Assembly (NCBI GenBank): GCA_031177555.1
Contig: JAPSGM010000016.1
Span: forward strand, 1 to 15,074
Reading direction: 5' to 3'
Length of the DNA stretch: 15,074 nt
From: Chloroflexota bacterium
GTDB lineage: Bacteria; Chloroflexota; Limnocylindria; QHBO01
The position numbers were made by a program, and so were the translations under genes. Of the stretch, positions 15,048 through 15,074 are shown in pieces (the stretch's first letter is position 1; every line of letters begins with the position of its first letter). The notes beneath the pieces were generated by a model. It saw only the letters and a program-made list of their open reading frames with translations, searched no databases and had not been told where the DNA came from.

Positions 15048-15074
15048 CCGCGTGCACCGCGCCGATGCAGCCGC

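Noticed and set aside
14931..15074. Possible coding remnant or IS21-like end in the last 140 bases
   Set aside because: Phrases such as EWWSHFGRR in one frame recalled sequence seen near some insertion elements, but no transposase motif or terminal repeat pair can be shown, so only the repeats are reported.
1..15074. tRNA, rRNA, CRISPR array or riboswitch
   Set aside because: No cloverleaf with a CCA-type end, no rRNA-like conserved blocks, no regularly spaced 25-40 base repeats and no recognisable riboswitch core were found by eye on either strand.

Overview
This is a very GC-rich bacterial chromosome segment built around a replication origin. Gene order is dnaA, an oriC-like intergenic region, dnaN, recF and a DUF721 (DciA-like) gene, all on the + strand. 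There is no gyrB or gyrA after recF in this window. The second half carries glycosyltransferases of the lipid-linked-sugar type and a bifunctional-nuclease (DUF151) family gene. High GC, TAnnnT-type -10 boxes close to start codons, a recF-DUF721 pair and large GT-C enzymes would fit a Chloroflexota lineage such as the Limnocylindria/Ellin6529 group. That assignment is an inference from style and gene content, not a database result; an actinobacterium or related phylum is not excluded.

Layout. Positions 1-154 (minus strand) hold the N-terminal end of a gene that runs off the left edge and resembles DUF3644 proteins. Positions 155-499 are a control region with a good sigma70-like promoter for dnaA. 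dnaA (500-1840) is followed by about 310 bases with eight degenerate DnaA-box-like sites and an AT-rich patch, the likely oriC. dnaN (2153-3277), recF (3337-4578) and DUF721 (4596-4946) follow closely. A perfect TATAAT overlaps the DUF721 stop codon. It sits behind a 17-base inverted repeat and in front of five 10-base phased repeats, and leads to a 740-residue membrane protein (5035-7257). That protein has a PP2C-like cytoplasmic domain lacking the metal-binding residues, one transmembrane helix and a propeller-like outer domain. The DUF151 nuclease (7277-7831) follows and looks leaderless.

Positions 7861-10286 (minus strand) are a translationally coupled pair: a DUF2723 GT-C membrane protein and a Dpm1-like family 2 glycosyltransferase. 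Divergent from them is a giant + strand gene (10314-14897). It fuses two GT-C glycosyltransferases, and the second one (GT39/PMT type) has a roughly 350-residue beta-propeller-like domain inserted in its first outer loop. A simple working model is that the GT2 enzyme charges a polyprenyl phosphate with a sugar and the two GT-C proteins use that donor on the outer face of the membrane to glycosylate proteins or envelope polymers. The last 177 bases hold no convincing gene but have a G-quadruplex motif and an inverted repeat inside a pair of direct repeats.
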